A DNA stretch of 9,407 nucleotides from Paracoccaceae bacterium. GTDB taxonomy: Bacteria > Pseudomonadota > Alphaproteobacteria > Rhodobacterales > Rhodobacteraceae. Within the stretch, counting starts at the first letter, position 1, and each line of letters begins with the position of its first letter. The notes under the pieces were generated by a model. That model ran no database searches, had not been told where the DNA came from, and saw only the letters and a list, made by a program, of their open reading frames with translations. Below, in pieces: positions 6,172 through 9,407 of the stretch. Both the position numbers and the translations under genes were made by a program. The DNA lies in contig JALORM010000102.1 in NCBI GenBank assembly GCA_025458985.1, positions 1 through 9,407 of the forward strand, written 5' to 3'.

Positions 6172-6911
6172 CTAGTCGCAGCGCGCGCCGGGCCGGTCGA
6201 GCGACCGGTCGACGAACAGAAGCGACAGGCCCGCCGCCGGCGCCCTGTCGCAGAGGGCTTCGCGGCGGTCGCGGGGCACGTCGTACTCGGCCGCCAGCAC
6301 GGCCTTGCCGGCACGGCCGTAGGGCGCCATGGCTGCGCACCAGCCGTCCGCCAGACAGTTCTCCGTCATCGCGAAGTCAAGCTGCGGTGCCAGCGCGGCG
6401 GCAAGGTCGGGCGCGTTCTTCTGCGCGATGCGCAGGCCAAGCCCGTGGGCGGTCTGCGCCAGCACGCGGACATAGGCCAGCACGTCCTCCGCTGCGATCG
6501 GAAATCCGGTATCGTTGATGTGCAGGTCGATGTTGTCGGGCTCCACTGCGCCGAAGCCCGCTCGAGGCGCCGGATGTCTAGGAAGCGCTCGCCCGGCCAG
6601 CCGGCATAGGCCGCGCCGAGCACCTCGGAGGGAAACGCGGCGGCATCGGCGCGCCAGTCCTCCAGCGTGCCCACGCTGACATAACAGATGGAAAGGACCC
6701 CGCGCCCCCTGAGCCGGGCAATGTCAGCGGCCGTGACCGCGTCTGGGTCGAGCCCCAGCAGAGGCGCGGTCACCTCGGCCTCCGCGACCGGACCGGGCGG
6801 CCGTCCGATCAGCCACTCCCAGGGCGTGCCGGAGGTCTGTGCCGCCGGGGGCTGTGCCAGAAGCGGCAGGACCGCGAGCGGCGCGAGCGCCGCGCGCAGC
6901 CGCCCCGTCAC
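6172..6911 (-). pseudogene. GH114-like endo-alpha-1,4-polygalactosaminidase, frameshifted by an internal deletion
   Basis: Two reading frames together cover one secreted TIM-barrel protein of the GH114 type, which cleaves galactosamine-rich polysaccharide. The upstream frame (GTG at 6911) gives a signal-peptide-like start (LRAALAPLAVLPLLAQ), TPWEWLIG, then ICYVSVGTLEDWRAD and AGWPGERFLDIRRL. The downstream frame gives GFGAVEPDNIDLHINDTGF, with the family's conserved VEPDN, followed by AQKNAP, LDFAMTENC and AAEYDV to a TAG at 6172. The frames meet near 6563-6575. Intact relatives have about 17 residues between LDIRxL and GFxAVEPDN; here only about two codons remain, so roughly 40-46 bases (1 mod 3) are missing. 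In the current frame the protein runs on out of frame to about 6366. The gene overlaps the LOG gene by GTGA, implying a shared transcript. Probably inactive as it stands. Confidence 0.82.
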
Positions 6912-7336
6912 GCGAAGAAGCCGTCGGCGTCGAGCAGCAGCACCGGCTTTCGGTGCAGGCCGAGCTGCGCCCAGGTCAGCACCTCGAAGAACTCGTCGAG
7001 CGACCCGGCACCGCCCGGCAGCACCACCACGGCGTCCGAGTTCATGAACATCACCTTCTTGCGTTCGTGCATGTCCTCGGTCACGACGAACTGCGCCAGG
7101 TCGCGGCGGCCCTGTTCGCGGGCGATCAGGTGGATCGGGATCACCCCCATCGTGGCGCCCCCCTCGGCCATCGCGGCGCGGGCGACCTCGCCCATCAGGC
7201 CGACATCGCCCGCCCCGTAGACCAGCCGCCAGCCGTTCCGCGCCAGCATCCGGCCCGTCGCGGCCGCGGCGGCGGCATAGGCCGGGCGCACGCCGGGGCG
7301 CGAGCCGCAGAAGACGCAGACGGAACGGGTCGGCAT
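6908..7336 (-). CDS. LOG family protein, C-terminally truncated
   Basis: This 142-residue Rossmann-like protein belongs to the LOG family (cytokinin riboside 5'-monophosphate phosphoribohydrolase, in bacteria also a nucleotide 5'-monophosphate nucleosidase). Visible are SVCVFCGSRPG at the N-terminus, YGAGDVGLMGEVARAA, MHERKKVMFMNSDA, and the active-site PGGAGSLDEFFEV (family PGGxGTxxE, with Ser for Thr). The protein stops at KPVLLLDADGFFA. Relatives continue (GFxDPLL...LLDxxVxxGF...) for roughly 45-60 more residues, and no such continuation is present in any frame downstream, so a 3' deletion is likely. ATG 7336 matches the usual start; a TTG at 7411 would add 25 unrelated residues. The stop overlaps the next gene's GTG as GTGA. 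Activity is doubtful although the catalytic loop is present. Confidence 0.87.
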   Translation of the reverse strand: MPTRSVCVFCGSRPGVRPAYAAAAAATGRMLARNGWRLVYGAGDVGLMGEVARAAMAEGGATMGVIPIHLIAREQGRRDLAQFVVTEDMHERKKVMFMNSDAVVVLPGGAGSLDEFFEVLTWAQLGLHRKPVLLLDADGFFA

Positions 7337-7375
7337 GGGGGCTGGGGTCCTTCGCTTCGGGCCGTGCAGGCTTTC

Positions 7376-7404
7376 TTGTTCGGTCTTAGCGGGGTTGCTA
7401 TGGT
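7376..7404 (+). promoter_or_regulatory. candidate promoter of the LysM gene
   Basis: TTGTTC (7376-7381) and TATGGT (7399-7404) are spaced by 17 bases in the divergent gap. The -35 matches the consensus at 3 of 6 positions and the -10 at 4 of 6. Transcription starting near 7411 would favour ATG 7454 over ATG 7400 as the start of the LysM gene. Confidence 0.3.
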
Positions 7405-7453
7405 CGCTCAAGCAGCCGCCTTCGGGGAACGGGCGGGCTTCGGGGGAACCGGA

Positions 7454-9048
7454 ATGGCGGATGGGGCAGGGCTGACACCGGCTGCGCGCAGGGGGCTTTC
7501 GCTTGCCGCGCTTGGCCTCGCAGGGGCGCTGGCCCTGTTCTTCGGCGTGCGCCTGGCGACCGCACCGCGCGCGCCCGCACCCGAGCCCGCGCCAGCGGCG
7601 GCCGAGGCGCCCGCTCCGGCGCAGCCGCCGGTCGCCACGGCCGAGGCGCCCGCCGCGCCACCCGAACCCGCGCCGGACGAGGCGGCGGCCGCGATCCCCG
7701 CGCCCGAGGCCGGCCCCGAGACTGCCGCCGGGGCGTCCGATGCACTGGCGGGCGGCGACACCGGCGCGGCGAGCGGGACCGGACCCGCGGAGGACGCGAC
7801 CGCGACCGCGAGCGCGGCCGACGAGACCGCCGCGGCCCTGCCGCAGGACACGGACGAGACCGCCGCGGCCGCACCCGCTGCCGACGCCGCACCGGCCGCG
7901 CCGCAGCCGCTACCGCCAAGCTTCGACATCGTTCGGCTGGAGGCCGACGGCATGATGCTGGTCGCCGGCCAGGCGGAACCGCAGATGCGGGTCGGCGTGC
8001 TGGTCGACGGCGAGGAGCAGACATCGGCCCTGGCCGGCGCCGACGGATCATTCGCGGCGATGGTCGCACTTTCTCCCTCGGCGACGCCGCGGCTTCTGAC
8101 CCTCAGCGCATCGGCCGAGGACGGCACCACGATCGCCAGCGCCGACAGCGTCGTGCTTGGGCCCGTCGCCCCGCCGCCCGTTGCCCCGCCGACCGAGACC
8201 GCCGAGGCCGCGCCGGATGCAGCCGCCGCGGGGGGCGCGGGCGAGGCTGTGGCGGAAGCTGCAAGCGAGCCGCCGGCACCGGCAGATGCCGGCACCTCGG
8301 AAGCCACGGCTGCGTCAGAGCCTGACGACGGGGCGCCCGCTGCCGATGCAGACGTGCCGGCCGTGGCGCTGGCCGACGCGCCGGCCGTTCCGGCGCCGCG
8401 ACGCAGCCCGGCGGCGACACGGCAGCCGAGGTCACCGCGGGCGCCGACGGCGCCTCGGCCGGAGAGGAGCTGCCGCAGGTGATCCTGACCGACAGCGCGG
8501 GCACGGCCCGGGTGCTCCAGGGCGCGGGCGACGCACAGGAAGGGGACGCGGCCGATCCCGGGCTTGCGATCGAGGCGATCTCGTCCGGGCCGAGCGGCAC
8601 GATTTCGGTTTCGGGCCGGGCCTCGGGCGGCGGCTTCGCACGGGTCTATGCCGACAACGCCGAGGTCGCGACGGTCGAGATCTCGGAAGGCGCCTGGGCG
8701 GCCCCGCTGCCGCAGGGCGGGGCAGGGCAGTTCACCCTCCGGGTCGACCAGATCGACACGGGCGGCCAGGTCGTGGCGCGCACCGAGACCGAGGTCACGC
8801 GCGAGACCCGCGACGAGCTCGACGGCCTCCTCGTCGAGGAGGTCCGCGCGGACGGCGCGGCGGGAACCGTGGTCGTGACGGTCCAGAGGGGCTTCACGCT
8901 CTGGCGGATCGCGCGCGAGAACTATGGTGACGGGCTGCTCTACGTGAAGGTGTTCGAAGCCAACCGCGACCAGATCCGCGACCCCGACCTCATCTATCCC
9001 GGTCAGGTGTTTTCGGTGCCGCTGGCCGAGGCGACCGATCCCGGCTGA
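7454..9048 (+). pseudogene. membrane-anchored LysM-domain protein, frameshifted near 8397
   Basis: One gene is split over two frames. The first (from ATG 7454, GGGGGA ribosome site 7442-7447; ATG 7400 possible) encodes a short basic N-terminus and one membrane helix (residues about 13-33). These are followed by some 120 Ala/Pro/Glu-rich residues, then an Ig-like module (FDIVRLEADGMMLVAGQAEP) and a second Ala-rich linker. It ends out of frame at 8482 in an Arg-rich tail. The second frame continues from about 8398 with ATQPGGDTAAEV, a second Ig-like module (IEAISSGPSGTISVSGRA...FARVYADN) and a C-terminal LysM domain (TLWRIARENYGDGLLYVKVFEANRDQIRDPDLIYPGQVF). Restoring one base near 8396-8398 would read APATQPGG and join the frames. 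Intact, it would be a protein of about 531 residues, cytoplasmic membrane-anchored and peptidoglycan-binding. As written, the LysM part is not translated with the anchor. Confidence 0.88.
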
Positions 9049-9092
9049 CGCCCGCGGGGGACAGCCTCCGGTGCCGGATTGCCCATCGGAGA

Positions 9093-9130
9093 GGCGGGAT
9101 TCCGCCGTCTGGCACGCAGGGTGCCGTTTT
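9093..9130 (+). terminator. hairpins after the LysM gene, second with T-run
   Basis: GGCGG/CCGCC (9093-9106, loop GATT) is followed by GGCAC (9111-9115) and GTGCC (9121-9125) around loop GCAGG, then G and TTTT (9127-9130). The second is a short but proper intrinsic-terminator shape, placed about 60 bases past the LysM stop. Confidence 0.5.
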
Positions 9131-9330
9131 GTGCGGCAGTGTCCCAGGACAAGCGTTGCAGGAATTAACCACATAGTAATCTAGTTCTGTCGCGCCGGAT
9201 TTCTCACTTTTGCCCAAAGTCGCGGCTAAGTAGCTTCGTGCCGACGCAGAAGGGGATTCGCGTCCCGGGTACGATTGCACAATAAAGCAGCATCTGCTGC
9301 GCACGGTCTGCGGCGACGGAGAGCAGGAAG
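9131..9330 (+). promoter_or_regulatory. AT-richer upstream region of the right-edge gene, with palindrome
   Basis: This gap is noticeably less GC-rich than the rest of the window, especially 9160-9240, as expected of a promoter region. A loose -35/-10 pair is TTGCAG (9156-9161) with TAATCT (9177-9182, 15-base spacing). A perfect inverted repeat GCAGCA-TC-TGCTGC lies at 9287-9300, 30 bases before the next ATG, and could be an operator or leader hairpin. I see no gene in 9049-9330. Confidence 0.35.
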
Positions 9331-9407
9331 ATGGCGACACTTTCGGGCAGCGGCGGGAACAACTCCATCGTCGGCTTCGAGGCCGAAGACGACAGCATTT
9401 CCGGCCT
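9331..9407 (+). CDS. start of unidentified protein, possibly RTX/Hint-like (partial)
   Basis: Only 25 codons are in the window: MATLSGSGGNNSIVGF then EAEDDSISG. GGAG (9318-9321) lies nine bases before the ATG. Gly/Asn/Asp-rich beginnings of this kind occur in secreted calcium-binding RTX or Hint-domain proteins of Rhodobacterales, which have no N-terminal signal peptide. The fragment is too short to be sure. The long upstream region suggests it has its own promoter. Confidence 0.5.
   Translation, partial: MATLSGSGGNNSIVGFEAEDDSISG

Noticed and set aside
8390..8482. Programmed ribosomal frameshift in the LysM gene
   Set aside because: There is no slippery heptamer or clear downstream pseudoknot, and the overlap is an Arg-rich out-of-frame tail; a missing base explains it more simply.
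9110..9126. Sigma-54-like TGGCAC...TGC pattern
   Set aside because: The -12 half is imperfect (GTGCC rather than TTGCA) and the bases are better explained as the hairpin of a terminator after the LysM gene.
7408..9174. 588-codon minus-strand frame opposite the LysM gene
   Set aside because: It is Ala/Gly/Ser-rich and low in complexity, complementary to the Ala/Pro-rich linker; the LysM and Ig-like modules lie on the plus strand.

Overview
The window is very GC-rich and densely coded. The gene families look like an alphaproteobacterium, most likely of the Rhodobacterales (Rhodobacter/Paracoccus-like). The best pointers are a host-attachment (baeRF-type) protein preceded by a small basic protein, a membrane-anchored Ala/Pro-rich LysM protein with Ig-like modules, a GH114-type secreted glycosidase, and an Fe-type SodB. 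This assignment rests on recognising families, not on a search.

Layout, left to right. (1) 47-817 (+) is an SDR oxidoreductase. It converges on (2) 864-3224 (-), a 786-residue protein with two glycosyltransferase domains joined by an Ala/Pro-rich linker. (3) 3225-3500 is a divergent intergenic region carrying two facing hairpins whose stems differ by a compensatory base-pair change. (4) 3501-4103 (+) is sodB, followed after one base by (5) a GTG-started, membrane-directed metallophosphoesterase, 4105-4998. (6) 5123-5341 (+) is a small ORF with a strong ribosome binding site, ended by GC hairpins. (7) 5483-5686 and 5686-6135 (+) are a small basic protein and a host-attachment family protein in a TGATG-coupled pair; the leader can fold over the ribosome binding site. 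(8) On the minus strand, a LOG-family gene (6908-7336) overlaps a GH114-like gene (6172-6911) by four bases. (9) Divergent from these is a LysM-domain gene (7454-9048, +). (10) The first 25 codons of a protein of unknown function run off the right edge (from 9331, +).

The most striking feature is that the three neighbouring genes between 6172 and 9048 all look damaged. The GH114 gene has lost about 15 codons and changes frame. The LOG gene stops about 45-60 residues early. The LysM gene has a one-base frameshift near 8397. The genes left of 6136 look intact. This is either local gene decay or a local sequence or assembly problem.

I see no tRNA, rRNA, CRISPR array, transposase, phage gene or defence system. 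The content is mostly housekeeping, envelope and stress functions. I do not see a clearly new multi-gene system. The best leads are the paired hairpin element near sodB, the leader of the host-attachment pair, and the cluster of lesions.
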